Source: Clavulina sp. PMI_390
Lineage: Eukaryota; Basidiomycota; Agaricomycetes; Cantharellales; Hydnaceae
Direction: 5' to 3'
DNA length: 64,000 nt
NCBI GenBank assembly: GCA_015039315.1
Contig: WIDE01000012.1
Coordinates: forward strand, 253,731 to 317,730
Below, one piece after another: positions 51,601 through 63,922 of this stretch (positions are counted from its first letter, which is position 1; the number at the start of each line of letters is the position of its first letter). A program made the position numbers and the translations under genes. A model generated the notes under the pieces. The model worked only from the letters and a program-made list of their open reading frames with translations, was not told where the DNA came from and made no database searches.

Positions 51601-54600
51601 GGCACAGGGAGGAGGCGTGGGGGTGTAAGATGATGACAAATGAATTGCCGTATGAAAAGTTGACAGGAACAGAAACGGGCACAGGAACGGGGGCGGCAGG
51701 CAGGTTATTCAGAGCCATCGTGACCCAGCGTGCGCGCGCGCACCGACGCACGAAAAAAAGCATACGTGGGGCAAGTCAGGGAGCAGGATAAAAATAGAGA
51801 ATGTGAGGAGGGCGTACGGTTATTCAATTCGCGACATGCTTCATCGAGATCACCTACGATCCTTTCCTTCTCACCATCCTCTTTTGCTGCACCCTTATTT
51901 TCCAACTGTACACCGACCGTCGCCTTTCCCTTCCCTTTTCCCTTCCCAGCCCCGCTCGCTCCTGCGCGTAACGAATCCAACAGTTCTTCATTAATGCACA
52001 GATTCTTTCTGCTCCCTAGTGGGATAGCGCGCGTCTGTGGTCTCGTAGTATCCGTGTCGTCCTCGCTCTGGACCGGGTGCGGCGGGCGGGCGGGGGTAGG
52101 TACCGTGGTGGTGCGGGGAAGCTTGATACGTCGGAGTTCAGAGGTCGCTTGAGTGAGCTGGGTGTGTGTGCGCGAGGCGAAGAATATCTGTTCGTGCCGT
52201 AACGGTCGGAGCAGGGACCATATGCCATGGCAGAACCGAACGTGGAGGTGACAAAGTCAGCAGCCAAGGCGGGACGTCAATGCATAGGGAACAGCGAGGA
52301 AGAGACACGATGCATGGATGGATTTGCACACGAGGACACGTCGAGGGAGGGGTCCATTCATCGCGTGCATCATCGACAATAGAGAAAAGCACAAGTGATT
52401 GAATGTGATGTGCATTCCGACCATCGGAGAGGGTCAGAATCCGCGGAGATACGTCCAAAGAAATAGAATTTAGCATGCATCAGTGGGTGTAAGATGGAAG
52501 AACCGAGCCCAATATCGAATTAGCCAATAGCGAGGCAGAATCGTGACGATAAGCGTGAAGCACCCGATTGATTACCCAATCATCCACCCCGGACATGAGC
52601 ATCCCAGCACCGAGGATCAAAATCGCGGGGTTCATAATCATCATCATCATCATTCCATACCATGATATGTCATATGGGAGGGGCGGAGTAAGTGTGGGAA
52701 TGTAGCGGAGGACGCGAAGGGGTCATTTGTTTTGTGGGTGTTGTCGGGGAGGCGGAAAGGTGGGAGATCCGGAATTGATGAAATGAACGCCGATTATAGT
52801 CGTAGTAGTTTCGTGAACACGACACAGCCAGGGATCGTGATGTTTGGAAATTCGCACACCGCCAAGGAACCAAATAGTAGTGAGTGAGTGGTTCGAGAAT
52901 GTTCGAGTGGTGGCGGGGTTGCGCCGCGCATGAACAAGACGGACGCGGGCATCCAATGGAACGGAAAGGTAGGCAGGAATCGGGGACGGACGGGCGGACG
53001 GTCAGGGAATATAGACGCGCAGCAGCAAAAGGGGAAGAAAAGCCGAAAGCCGGGACGGTCAGCATAGTGGACACAACGACCCTTCACAAAAGAGTGATAG
53101 GGAAAAGAGAGGGAAAGTACTAGAATAAGCGGAGCATGAAACGGACCTTGGTGCAGACCGGATCGTCCAGCTCTTCCTCTCCAAACGCGTTCCGTCGATT
53201 TGCCAATTGCTTGTTTTTCATCCTGCCAAGCACCCAATACGTTTATTCAGATGCACGAGGGAGGGATGGAGAGGAGAATTGTTGAAAATCGGGACTCACT
53301 GGCGGATCTGCGCTTTCACCTCTGCAGACATGTTCTCGAGGATATCTTCGTCGTCATCATCTTGATTATTATTTTCGCCGTCTTCAGGGAGGAAACGGTC
53401 CTCTTCCTCGTTAGCTGCATTCGCGCTGCTCTTGCTCTTGCTTCCATACGAAGCAGCGTCGCCTCTCTAACATAAGCAAGACACGAATAAGACAGGCGGA
53501 AAAGTCGAGCGTGAAAGAACGAAAAAGGACAGACAGACTCACAGCCTTTTTGATCACCCTTCCTTGCTCCTTACGTCGAATGATTTCCTCGCGCTTACGC
53601 GCCTCCGCAAGACGATCTGCAAAATCCTGATCTTCTTGCTCCAACAAGCGCTTCTTCCGTGCTATGCTCTATTTCGAAAGAAAAAAAAGAGGAAGCATAA
53701 AAATCAAATCCAATGTCAGTTTTGTGAAATGCACACAACAAGCAGGTGAAAGAAGCAGGCTAGGAATGGCTGTGCGTACCTGCTCGATGACCCAAGCTGG
53801 CTCTGAAGAGTCTGTGCAATCATGATTGTATGCATCGTACGCACACACGAAAATCGAGAATCGGGAAAGAACGCGTCGATTCATGCGTCGTCGTGTACGT
53901 TAGTCCATTTCCGTCAAATCAAGGTTTGTAAAGCGCATTCGGGACGTCAGGAAGGATGGGCGTATGACGAGAAAGAAGGCAAGGTAAGAGAGGAGAGGGA
54001 GCAATTGTGGCGAATGAGGGAGTGAATAAGTGAGTGGAGACCCCGACGCGTCGGGCGCATGACAGGAAGTAATTGACGGGAAGAAGACACCAGGCCAGGC
54101 AATCAAGCAAGGGATCATCAATCCGTCGGGTGGGAAGTGGAGGGGAGACAAGGGAGGGATCGGAACAGACGCACGGCCGGGCGAGAGTGGGGGCAATTCG
54201 AGAAATTGACGAGACAGAGATGAAAGATTGCGTGGGTACCAGTTCTTTATCTAAAGCCCAGAAAGGTGGGTGACTCACTTTTGCCGGTGTGGAAGCCGCG
54301 GCGGATGTCTGCGAGCTGGCCGTTGCGCGCGCGGTCGCGATCGTCGTGGAGCCATGTGAGGGCGGCGGTGAGGAGGGAGAGCGTCTTTCCTGTCCCGGTG
54401 GGAGATTCTATTCTGAGTTGCCGGCATGGGACATAGGGTGGTCATCATAGGAGATGTATAATTCAGCCATCCAGCCCGAGAGCACGAAAAGCACACAGTC
54501 ATGATAGAGGAGAAATGCTTATTATTATTATTGGCATGATGATGATAGAGCATTGACACATGATGGGAAAAAACACATTGGGACGCAGCCAATGGGAACG

Positions 54601-54830
54601 AGAGAGGACACACACATTGCTAGGGAGCGGGACTCTATTGCTTCGTAGAGATGCCTCATGAGATCGAGCTGGATGCCGTAGGGCGTGTCGTACGGGAACG
54701 CGTCGAAACGCGCGGGTGTGGCTAGGGCGAGGCCTGCGTTGTGGTCGGCGTCGAGCATGCGCGCGGACGTTTGGCTGGTGTCGTTGTCAGATTGAGGGGT
54801 GCCATCATTACTATTGGTATTATTCTCCAT
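48637..54830 (-). CDS. CHL1: CHL1/DDX11-type Fe-S DNA helicase
   Basis: The protein starts MENNTNSNDGTPQSD, then FPYDTPYGIQLDLMRHLYEA. Walker A is ESPTGTGKTLSLL, and a charged insert (LEQEDQDFADRLAEARKRE) follows. Motif Ia is FFASRTHTQLTQATSEL. The Fe-S region is built from GSRKNLCINEELL, DSRCSYFPSQDEQSRLLDFRD and KRLHVCPYYGSRRATARAE. The DEAH box is VVVVDEAHS, and the late motifs are ILFAVVGAKVSEGLNFADEL and the NQSIG/RAIRHQNDWASLILID join. The end is KWISGDIAVARSWGDGL to VVPKS. CHL1 is a 5'-3' helicase needed for sister-chromatid cohesion. Three introns are unusually long (53812-54278, 52188-53146, 51339-51817); others are near 50-130 nt. It shares a 285-bp divergent promoter region with the P450 reductase gene. 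Confidence 0.94.
52188..53146 (-). other. 959-nt intron of the CHL1 gene
   Basis: Bounded by VCTK|GTCCGT and CGAACAG|ATATTC, joining VCTK to IFFASRTHTQLTQ in frame. It contains an (ATC)n run near 52635 but no open frame with a family signature and no terminal repeats that I could see. Confidence 0.7.
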
Positions 54831-55115
54831 GGCGCATTACTTGTAGAGAGGTATTATCGGCAAATGAGGAGCAAGTGGCGTGTTCTCAGCAGGGGTGACG
54901 TGTGACTGTCACGTCCCTTATTTGCCACCAGTGGTGCAAGCTCCGGCCAAGGGAGACACAGAAATAAGAGAGTGTGCTTGCAACCACCATCCCACCTCAA
55001 GAGGTCAGTCCCCCCTTCAGCACACCAGCGACGACGGGCCCTGTATCTGTAACGGCAAAGACCACGTTTCACCCAAACTAACTTTTCACCCTCTCTTCTT
55101 CTTCTTGTACTGGAA
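54831..55115. promoter_or_regulatory. Divergent promoter between CHL1 and P450 reductase
   Basis: 285 bp separate the two start codons on opposite strands. The part before the reductase ATG is rich in C and T (CTCTCTTCTTCTTCTTG). No single defined site was recognised. Confidence 0.5.
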
Positions 55116-58100
55116 ATGGACAGCGCTAGACCCCCACTCACAGTCATCCCGGTTTCCTCCAGCATGGTCTCGCTGTCCTCATCGGACCTGGTCGTCGTCG
55201 CCCTCGGCGTCGTCCTCGCATCCATCTACCTCTTCAAGGACCTCATCTTCCAGGTCCTCGCTCCCCCCACCGCCCCCTCCAAGGCTCCCGGAAAGGCCAA
55301 CGGATATGCTGCCAACGGTTCAGCAACCGAGGCAGGAGCTGACTCGCGTGACTTTGTTGCAAAGATGAAGGCTGCGGTGAGTAGTAGTGCCACTCTTGAA
55401 GCTAAAGCATGCGTGTCTCCAATGTGTGCTGACTGTCCCACGCTGCTCTCCTCTCTCCCCCCGGCCACTCTCGCCCATCTGACGCTCGCAACATCGCCGT
55501 CTCTGAATGCATCGGCCATCTGGATGTGCTGCCTGCATCCTCGATGACGGTGATGAATCATCAATGCATCCAATGACCGGGCATGTCTGGGTATCTATCT
55601 GATAATCCTACCCCCCAATCTACATTGACATGTCCATGCGCCCACCTCATCTCGCACCACCCCTACCTGCCCCCGCACATCCACATCCACATACGCCACC
55701 ACCGACAGAAAAAACGTCTGGCAATCATCTATGGCTCGCAAACCGGTACCGCAGAGGACTACGCCATCCGCATCGCCAAAGAGGCAAAGGCCAAATTCGG
55801 TCTCGGCTCGCTCGTGTGCGATGCCGAGGAATACGACTACGAGAACCTCGACACCGTCCCTGCCGACTCAGCCGTCATCTTCGTCATGGCCTCGTACGGC
55901 GAGGGCGAGCCCACCGACAACGCCGTCCAGCTCTTCTCCAACCTCCGCGACGACAACTTTACGTTCACCAACGGCGAGCACTCGCTTGCGGGCCTCAAAT
56001 ACGTCGTCTTTGGGCTCGGAAACTCGACGTATGAGCACTACAACATTGTCAGCAAGCAGGTCGACGAGGCGCTCACCAAGGCGGGTGCCACGCGCATCGG
56101 TGTCCTCGGCCAGGGTGATGATGACAAGAGCATGGAAGAGGACTACTTGGCGTGGAAGGACGGCATGTGGGAGGCACTTGGCAAGGCCCTCGGTGTCGAA
56201 GAAGGCGCTGGCGCTGAGACCCCCGACTTTGCCGTCTCGGAACTCAGCACTGTCGATCAGGCAAAGGTTTACCTCGGTCAGTCCATCACTCCCTTCCTTC
56301 CGCTTTCGGGTCGGTGCAAGCTTCGGCCCCCGCGTCTCTCGAGTCGCGTCATTTCTCATTAAGCTGTCAAACTATTTTTTATGTGAATCGTGTCACTGAC
56401 TCCCTTTTTTTATTCTCCTTGCCGCCGGCTTCGGAATCGTCGTCTTTCCCGGTCTGATCCCGATCTCGGCTCCCCTTTTGCACATTGGCGCTGGATACGA
56501 CACTGCAGGCGAGCTCTCTGCGCGCGCACTCACCAGGACCAAGGGCATTCACGATGTCAAGAACCCCTTCCCCGCCCCGATCCCCGTCATCCGCGAGCTG
56601 TTCCAGTCCACCGTCGACCGTAACTGCGTGCACGTCGAGTTCAGCATCGAGGGCTCTGGCATGACCTACCAGCACGGCGACCACGTCGGTGTGTGGCCCA
56701 CCAACCCCGACGTCGAAGTTGATCGTCTCCTGCTCGCACTCGGTCTCTGGGACAAGAAGGACAAGGCCGTCACCGTCGAGTCGCTCGACCCTGCCCTCGC
56801 CAAGGTCCCCTTCCCCACCCCGACTACATTCGACACGATCCTGCGCCACTATATCGATATCACCGCCGTCGTCGGTCGTCAGGCCCTGAATGCGCTCAGC
56901 AAGTACGCGCCTACGCCCGAGGCTGGTGCCCGTCTTGCGCAGCTCGGCTCGGACAAGGATCTGTACCATACGCACGTCGCGAAGCCCTGCCTCAAGCTCG
57001 GCGAGGTCCTGCAGATCGCCGCTGGAGACCAGACCCGCAATTTCTGCGACTCGACGCACCCTGGTACCGACAACGTTACTGCGTGGCCTATCCCCTTTGA
57101 CGTTGTCGTCTCGACGATCCCGCGCTTGCAGCCCCGCTACTACTCGATCTCGTCCTCGCCCAAGGTCCACCCGTCCAGCATCCACGTCACGTGTGTCGTC
57201 CTTAAATACGAGAACGCCCCCGACTCGCCTGAGAACGCGAAATGGATCTTTGGAGTTGGATCAAACTATCTGCTTAATTTGAAGATGGCAGCGAACGGCG
57301 ATCAGCCTCCGCCTGTGCAAGTCCAGCAGGTGAACCCGGGTAAAGACGGTCTTGCGTACGCGTATGCGCACCCGACGTATGCGATTGCTGGACCGAGATC
57401 TGCGTACAAGCCAGAGGTTACGGAGAATGCAGATGGCAAATTTATCTTGTACAAGGCCCCGATTCATGTTCGTAGGAGCACGTTCAGGCTGCCTACGAAC
57501 CCCAAGAGCCCAATTCTCATGATTGGCCCTGGAACGGTGCGTTCCCTTTCCCTTTGCTCTTCATTCTTGCTGGGTGTCTCGCCCTATTCGTTTCCCTCCT
57601 TTGCGCCGAGATCCGAGCCATTAATGATGATGCTGATCTATCTGCTTTGTCCCTTTCATCTCGCTACGTGTCCCTTCACTTGTGGCTGCTCATCCCATCA
57701 CAACACGTCGGTCCAACACCCACCGGCATGTAATTTCGCCTTATTTCCGCGGCTTTTACGATTCGGCCTTCATTTCTCTTGAAAATTGGCGCACACGATT
57801 TCTGGTTGGTTGTGTGGCTGTCGCTCTTTCCCTCAACTTTTCTCCTGGGATCCACCGTCGTCTTTCTCCTCTCATCACCGCTTCTACCCGCCCGCCGATC
57901 TCACGACAACTACGCTTTGGTTGACACGAATACACAGGGTGTTGCTCCCTTCCGTGGCTTCGTCCAAGAGCGCATGGCCCTCGCCCAAAAAGCCCTCGAC
58001 AAGAACGGCCCTGACGCGATCGCCAACTGGGGTCAGTTCGCGCTCTACTACGGCTGCCGCTCCGACAAGGAGGACTACCTGTACGCCGACGAATGGCCCA

Positions 58101-58432
58101 TGTACCTCGACGCACTCAAGGGCAAATTCACGATGCGCACCGCCTTTTCTCGCTCGGGTCCTCGCAAGCCTGACGGGTCCAAGATCTACGTCCAGGACCT
58201 GCTGTGGCAGGACAAGGAGTCGATCCGCAAGATGATCTGGGACGTCAAGGGATACGTGTACATCTGCGGTGATGCTAAAGCCATGAGCAAGGCTGTGGAG
58301 GATGTACTTGCAAGGATATTGGCCGAGGCGAAGACGGGTAAGACGGGTGATGAGGTTGATATGGCTGTGGGCCAGGCTGAGCTCAAGATGATGAAGGACC
58401 GCTCGAGGATCCTGCTCGATGTCTGGAGTTAG
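55116..58432 (+). CDS. NCP1: NADPH-cytochrome P450 reductase
   Basis: Four exons: 55116-55376, 55709-56276, 56509-57536 and 57938-58432, giving 783 residues (767 if the second ATG at 55164 is used). An N-terminal anchor helix (DLVVVALGVVLASIYLF) holds it in the ER membrane. The FMN domain has IIYGSQTGTAEDYA, ASYGEGEPTDNA and GLGNSTYEHYN. The linker and FAD part have HGDHVGVWPTNP and RYYSISSSPKVH. The NADPH part has GPGTGVAPFRGF (joined across the last intron), YYGCRSDKEDYLY, YICGDAKAM and the terminal DVWS. The enzyme passes electrons from NADPH to P450s, haem oxygenase and squalene epoxidase. Introns of 332, 232 and 401 nt are long for this window. The ATG at 55164 is closer to the membrane helix and may be the real start. 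Confidence 0.96.
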
Positions 58433-59180
58433 ATGCGTTGTCGCAAAAGGATCTTCAATTTTTTTTTCTTACTTGCATTATCTTTTCGCCCGCTCGCTGG
58501 AACAATGCATCTTACCCCACTACACGCTTCTTCTTCTTCTTCTTCCTCGTGGTTTCCATTTCTTCTTTTCTTACTCCCTTATTGGGTGAGGTTCCGATCC
58601 TCGCTTTTGTGTCTTACGTGCCCCTTTCAAAGGCACGCCCCCTTAATCCCGCCCTTCCCTTTTCCTCTCCCTCTCCCTCCCTTATCCGAACATCCGTAAC
58701 CTTAACTCCGTCATCATACGTGTACGGTAGCTCGCATCTCAGAACTGTGACGATAGAACAATGCAATCCTCTCTAAACCCTCACTACTGTACGATGGAAG
58801 ACTTCAGGTGCATTCATTAGAGTCGATTGTCTGGATGATGTCGACAGGATGGTCAGTCAGGCTCCACAATACAACAGCGAGAGCAGAAAAAGAGGAATCA
58901 TCGTAAAAAGAATCCGCATGGGGGTATAGATCCCATCGAGGGTCCAGTTCATGTCCGAAAGAGAGACGAAGAAAAGGAAAAAGAAAAGCATGATGAGAAA
59001 CCAGCAAGCAAGCAAGAACATACGATGCGAGAAGATTAAGAGAAGTCGAGTCAGATATCATCCAACAACGACAATCGCTTTAAGCGAAGAGCAGGATTTT
59101 GGGTCACGTCCACAACGAGAGTCAATGTCAAATCAAATGAAGAGAGCAAAGGCAAAACGTAGGAATGCGACAGCAAGAGA
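58433..59180. other. Convergent 3' flank region
   Basis: Lies between the reductase stop and the F-box gene stop. It contains a CTT/TTC microsatellite at about 58528-58549 and T-rich 3' UTR sequence. No gene was recognised. Confidence 0.5.
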
Positions 59181-61120
59181 TCAGAAGAACTCGGTGACTG
59201 TCTCAGTCCCATCGTCCGTTTCAGTCCAGTCCGTCTCTGTCTCCTCATCATCTTCCCTCCTCCGACTCCTACGCGCCAACAGCGCCTGCCTCTCCATCTC
59301 ATCCACTTCCTCAGCCACATTCCTCACAAACGACTCGGCGCATATAGCCTGACGCGGGTAGCGCTGCTGCAGGTCCTTGAACGGACCAGGCACACTAACC
59401 CTTCCTCCTGACGATGACTGGCGCATTTTACCACCCAAGACTTTGTCCTCCCCTCCTCCCCTGCGCGGAAGCTGCACTTCAACCCGGATTCCGGGCGAGC
59501 ACTGAATAAATACCGTTAGGAGCTCTGCCATCTCCTGATACATGCTACCGCTACTGCTGCTCCCGCCCCTTGCCCCCTGACCGCTTGCTGCGGCCACTTC
59601 GCGCTCGCGTGGATGCAGTAGCGCTGTGCGAATTACGCGTAATTGGGCCTGATGTCTCGACTCGCGCACGGCCGCAGCAGCAAGGAGCATAAGCGTGTCC
59701 AGTCCAAGGACGTCCGCGCTGAACTGCACCCCTTGCAGTAGCCCATGTGCTAGCAAGTAGTGTGCCAGGACCGTCGCGGTGCTGACGTCTGATGTGATGG
59801 TAGACGAAGAGAGGGAGAATGTGCGGAGGAGAGGGAATGAGATGGGATGAGCTTGGGTGTTTGTGGCAGAGAATGCGTCACGCGGGAATGCAGAAGTGGG
59901 AGCAGCGACGTTGGGAGCGGTCATTTCGGGCTCATTTTGCATCCACAAATGCAAATGGCGCAATGAGGGCCCCTCAAGGTGGCGAAGGATTCCAAATGCT
60001 TCCACATTGATGATGCTGAGTGATTGGAGGGATGGGAAAACGTAACTATCGGTAGATGCAGAGGTGTTTGGGGAGATGATCGTAAGCTCGAGCGCGCGAA
60101 GATTGGAAAAATGCGCTGCGAAACGGGAAATTGAAGACAGGCTGGTTCCATGGGAGATGTATTGGAGCCTTGTGAGGAAAGCTGGGTTGAGATGACTGCG
60201 TTTGAAAGGGTAAGGGCCTGCGAGGTTGAGAGATTGCAGGCGACATTGGTGTCCGTCCGTGACCAGCCGCAAGGGGACCGCTGGTTGCTCAGAAACATTC
60301 CGAGAGAAGTCGGAGACACAGACATCTAGCGTCTCTAGGCGACGTAAATGTCCTTGGAGGGGGAGAACGAGCCCAACAGTGTAGTTGGACAAGTTCAGCT
60401 CAAGCCGGCGACAGCGTTGGAGATGTGGATGAAGCTTTTGCAGTAGGCGTTTTAGGGGCCCGGTTAACCGTGGCTCATACGTGATCGACACGTCAAGCAG
60501 CTCGCTCCGAGAGCGATCGAGATAGAGAGAAAAACGGTCAAAGTCAGGAATATCGTCTGCTACCATTGGGTAGTCGTAGACAATATGTGTCCATAGCAGC
60601 GGGGTCGCGAGCGCGACTCTACGCCAACTGTGAGATACGGCTGAAATGGATAGCGCATAGGCAAGGCCAAGCTCAGCAAACTCAGCAGTTTGGAAGGCGA
60701 TCATGCCGAACGCGAAGACGAGTGTCATGAGCTCATCGGGTAGCCTACTAACAAAGGCGTTGGCATTCCGAAGGCGATGTGGCATCTGGTCGATTTCTTT
60801 CAGAGCAGAAAGAGCGCTGGTCCTGGCTTTGTCAAAACCTGCATGCGCTCGGTCCAGCACCTCTAGTTCTTGACGAAGTGCAAACTGAGCTGCACGCTGG
60901 GACGTCGCGTTGTTGAGACCATGGAATCCATGCCTATACCCCAAGTAAAAGTAAAACGTGAATAAAGCAAGGGTTAGGGGGTAGTGAAACACGTGTTGGA
61001 CGCGCACCTGGCAACTTTCCAGCCAGACTCAGTTACGCGAGCAGAATGCTCCCAGCGTCGCTGAAGGATGCCCAGTAGGTCATCATCGGATGTACTGGTC
61101 GATCCACGAGGCATGCCCAT
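59181..61120 (-). CDS. F-box protein (unrelated to the tandem A-C family)
   Basis: Two exons (61120-61008 and 60933-59181) give 621 residues. The start MGMPRGSTSTSDDDLLGIL leads into a coiled-coil-like stretch (QFALRQELEVLDRAHAGFDK, SALSALKEIDQMP) typical of mushroom F-box proteins. The F-box is SRLPDELMTLVFAFG, with HSWRRVALATPLLWTHI. The rest is a leucine-rich, beta/alpha pattern (LRRLETLDVCVSDF, FSNLRALELTIIS, FPSLQSLSIINVEAFG), as in F-box/LRR proteins of Agaricomycetes. A C-terminal Ser/acidic tail ends TETVTEFF. SCF substrate receptor is the default inference. The ATG two codons inside (61114) is an alternative start. Confidence 0.85.
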
Positions 61121-61654
61121 GCATGTCCCTTGGAAAAGGGTGTTTCTCAACCACCCTCTTAGGAGATGTTTGGTTGTTGGTCAATGCTTGTCAACATGTT
61201 CGAGGCCTCGACAACCCATATCAGGACGCGTCTGCCCGTCTTTCCACTATGGGGCCTCAATTCGTACTTCTTGGCTTATTGCATGCGTTCAAGATAATTT
61301 ATGGTATGGTTTTTAAACGAATATCATGAGATCCTGGCTTCGGGGAACCGCGGGACTAGGGGAGGGGAAAAAGCTGGGGACAAACCTTGGTGTTCGCAAC
61401 CCGTAGAGGGACTGATTTTCCTGGTCATCCCGCACACTGCATATTGCTAAGGTCTGTTCCTCATTCTTTTTTCGCCACCTTTGAAGAATCATATGAACCG
61501 AGTCTCCCTTGATCAGCCTCCAAGAAGTCAGCCAACCAGTCCTTGCGCAGCAGTACTGCATATGTTTTTACTTTACAACGGGTATTTGAACCAGCGTGAT
61601 GCTACCACGAACGAGATGCCTGAACCTATCGACATTTGCGCTTCACCCAAGGAC
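61121..61654. other. Intergenic spacer
   Basis: Promoter of the F-box gene and 3' flank of the DUF4139 gene. No gene was recognised; minus-strand frames here are short and without motifs. Confidence 0.45.
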
Positions 61655-63922
61655 CTACTTCGCGTCGACGACGCTAACATCAGAGGGACGAGCCACGTCG
61701 AATGCAAGATGCAAATCAACGGAATCTTTCAAGTCTGTCACAATCCACTCAATTACACCATCTCCTCGTGCCCCACCACTCCCACTACCCTCTTCCTCCT
61801 TTTGCGCCCAACGGGCCATGACATCCTTCGAGATCTGATCAACCAGTTGTGGTTCCTTGGCGCTGCCTGCCGTACTCGAGTCCTTCGCCAGTAGCCCGGT
61901 CACAGGACCCAACGCGGTTTCACTCGGCTGCAAAAGAGTCACCTTAATATTTGCATCCTCGCTCACGGGAACGCGGTCCTGCACAACCAATCTAGATATC
62001 GCCGAGCTTGCACGCGTATTCTTGATTGTGATGCGTTGCTTGTATGCCGTTACGGTGGTCTTGGTGCTGTTGGCTGCGAGGAACGAGGACAGTCCTGTTC
62101 CACCAGTGGTGCTGGAGACTCTGCTTTGCGGGTGGAACGTGATGCGAACAGAGGGGTCGACGCCCAGGGAGCATGTGAAGTGCTCGGAAGGGGAGACGTT
62201 TGGCAGAGATGATTTCGCGACGAACTTGCCGTCCAGAAACACTGAGCTTGGACCTAACATAGCCATCACGAAAATGCATCAACCATCCTGATCATGTTAA
62301 GGCTTAAGTCATAGGACGGAATCATACCTGCAATGAGCTGGTAGGAGCTCTGATTTTTGATCCTGCACTGCAAGAATGCCGAAGGCACGCTCCTAGGCAC
62401 TACAATCCACTCTAGCTCAGCATTCAGATCCATGCTCGCAATGGAAACCTTGTGATTTGTTCCGTCGCTTGGGATGTTTGAGAGTCCTTCAACTGTAAAT
62501 GTCGTGCTAATCATCCCATTGCCGACACGGGCAGCAGGACCCTCGTCGTAAACGACTGGACTAGGTGGAACGACCGCAGCGAATTGCGGAGTTGGTCCCC
62601 CAAAAAGGTTTGGAGGAACGATTCCGTCAGGAATGGATGCCGCTCCAAAACCTCCAGGAGGGAAACCAACACCAGAGGGAATGGCCGCACCAGGAGGAGG
62701 GTAAACACTGGGGCCCAAGACGCTCGGACTTGCCATGGGAGCCTGATGCATCATGCCATAGCCGGTCTGGGTTGTAGCGCCTGTACGAGGCGGAATGATA
62801 GCAACATTTGGAGGAGGGTACGCCCCGAGCGTACCGTATGGGCCCCATTGAGGTAATTCAGATGGTTTCTTAGCCGTAATACGCCACGGCTTCACTTTGG
62901 GAATCTTCGCGCCGATCTGCGGGGAGGCTGTAGAGAGCGTGATGGGGACATCCTTCCAATCCTCACCAGTCATCTGTGTCACGCTAGCTCGGTACTGGAG
63001 TCTCACAGTGGGCCCATTCTTATCAGCTGATGCGCTGGACGTCTCGACCCCATAGAGGTCAGCACGGATGTCGTATGAACTGGTCCATGAGGCGCGCCTC
63101 ACGACTAGCCGGAGACCAATTTGTTTATCAGCACAAGTGTTGTAATGGACAGTAGCAGGGCTCTTACCGTATGAGAGAACCAGTTCGATAGCGCCAGCTT
63201 CTTCTGCTACAAGGACCACGGCCACCTCAGATCCAAGCCCAGGCGAGGCAAATTTCTCCTCGACACGCATCTCCGCGATCCTATCCGCCAACACCTTGAT
63301 CTCTTTCCCCAGCTGTTGCTTCTCTTTCCACAACTGTGTTTGCTTCTCGAGGTTCAGCTCCATGAAGGGAATGAGGGTCTCATTCGTCGCACTCTCAATC
63401 CTGCCATCGCGCAGGCTTCCAGCGTATCCGGTGAGGAGCGTCTGGTGACTTTCCAGTATACCATAGCGCATTTCGAGGGCAGCTTTTTCAGCATGAAGCC
63501 CCTTTACCTCGGGGGTTTGGGGAATAGGAGGGCCAATGATGGCCACTCCAGTGGAAGGAGTATACACTACATCAACGATAGATAGTCCCTGGGAATAACT
63601 CGTCGTCTGAGCTTCGACACGAATAGAATCGCCGTCGATGAATGATGAAAGGTTTTTGATTCTAATGGCATTTTGACCAATCTAACAATATGCAAAGGCG
63701 GTTCCATCAGATAGGTAGGAGGTTTTTTCATAATATTAGAGTGAAGAGGGAGCGCAAACAGAGCTGGCGATGGTTGAAGCTGACCTTGACGTCAAGCGGG
63801 AATCGGCGCTGTACAATGGCGCGGTCTGACTGATAAACGGTCACTTCCACAATAGGATGATCCGGAGCATCGACATGAAGCTGATGACCGCTCGGGATGC
63901 TGAAAAACTCGAGTTTGTTCAT
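61655..63922 (-). CDS. DUF4139 domain protein (mucoidy inhibitor A-like)
   Basis: Three exons (63922-63785, 63681-62328, 62253-61655) give 696 residues. The N-terminal DUF4140-like part has VTVYQSDRAIVQRRFPL and LSSFIDGDSIRVEAQ. A coiled coil follows (ELNLEKQTQLWKEKQQLGKE). The DUF4139 part includes LVVRRASWTSSYDIRADLYG, VRLQYRASVTQMTGEDWKDV and TLSTASPQ, then a long Pro/Gly-rich insert (PPPGAAIPSGVGFPPGGF), YQLIAGPSSVFLDGKFVAKS, and a beta-rich end (KTTVTAYKQRITIKNT, VVQDRVPVSEDANIKVTLLQ). This arrangement is known from bacteria and fungi, but the activity is unknown. The stop follows VSVVDAK. Introns are 103 and 74 nt. Confidence 0.9.

Noticed and set aside
51361..51760. Repetitive GGAACAGG/ACAGGGAC-like sequence inside a CHL1 intron
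   Set aside because: Irregular low-complexity DNA, not an ordered tandem repeat or CRISPR-like array.
55630..56399. Long alternative-frame open frames overlapping the P450 reductase, on both strands
   Set aside because: They are GC-rich shadows (Arg/Ser/Pro-rich) of the reductase exons, which carry all the family motifs.
57537..57937. Apparent frame break in the reductase after GPGT
   Set aside because: A GT-AG intron joins GPGT to GVAPFRGF exactly in phase, so there is no break.
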